14,075 nucleotides of DNA, taken from assembly GCF_020709055.1 (NCBI RefSeq), contig NZ_JAJFCK010000049.1, positions 1 to 14,075 on the forward strand, in the 5' to 3' direction. Position numbers and translations under genes: made by a program. The stretch's first letter is position 1; every line of letters begins with the position of its first letter. Shown here in pieces: positions 14,024-14,075 of this stretch. The notes below the pieces were generated by a model. That model was not told the origin of the DNA, searched no databases, and was given only the letters and a program-made list of their open reading frames with translations. Source of the DNA: Ruminococcus callidus. GTDB taxonomy: Bacteria > Bacillota > Clostridia > Oscillospirales > Ruminococcaceae.

Positions 14024-14075
14024 GAGCTCGTGTTCATAGGCGTCTATCTACGTCTTTTCGGCAAATTTTGTTGCA
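14024..14075 (+). repeat. Left-hand part of the 160-bp palindromic MITE-like repeat (copy 3, cut by window edge)
   Basis: The 52 bases are identical to the first 52 bases of the complete copy (9770-9821). As there, the element begins right after a TAA stop codon, here that of the regulator gene (14021-14023). The remainder is outside the window. Confidence 0.9.

Overview
The window reads as ordinary chromosome of a Gram-positive anaerobe, most likely a member of the Clostridia and plausibly Ruminococcaceae. The evidence is the strong AGGAGG ribosome sites, canonical sigma-A promoters, U-tailed terminators, an anaerobe-type hybrid cluster protein, a secreted BspA-like leucine-rich-repeat protein, and two-subunit glutamate synthase behind a leader attenuator. 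The genus is inference only. No rRNA, tRNA, CRISPR, phage or transposase gene is visible.

Layout. A ZIP-type metal transporter (61-843, minus) has a textbook promoter whose start site is covered by a DtxR/MntR-like palindrome. A small 65-residue gene (977-1174) follows divergently. The glutamate synthase operon gltB-gltD (1531-7602) has its own promoter and a leader with an intrinsic terminator that overlaps a possible antiterminator hairpin; a strong terminator closes the operon. A second operon (7815-9769) encodes a secreted leucine-rich-repeat protein and, just behind it, a 46-residue acidic peptide whose N-terminal half resembles a RiPP (lasso-type) leader. Its upstream region carries three ATTCGAC repeats spaced exactly 10 bp apart. 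Next come a terminator and tcdA, a tRNA-modifying E1-like enzyme. Last is a nitrosative/redox stress module: hcp plus a ferredoxin-like partner (minus strand), divergent from a Crp/Fnr-family regulator, with two palindromes in the shared promoter region.

Three copies of one roughly 160-bp palindromic, MITE-like repeat lie in the window, all in the same orientation. One is complete (9770-9929), one is cut by the left edge (1-54) and one by the right edge (14024-14075). Each lies against the end of a gene, and the two visible left ends begin directly after a TAA stop codon. The window begins and ends inside this repeat, so it is probably a whole contig whose assembly broke there.

The genes fall into independent units: metal uptake under metal control, nitrogen assimilation under transcription attenuation, a surface protein with a peptide, tRNA modification, and NO/hydroxylamine detoxification. 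The least explained items are the peptide gene, the stop-codon-abutting repeat, the phased ATTCGAC repeats and the gltB leader. I see no clear large novel system; these are the leads.
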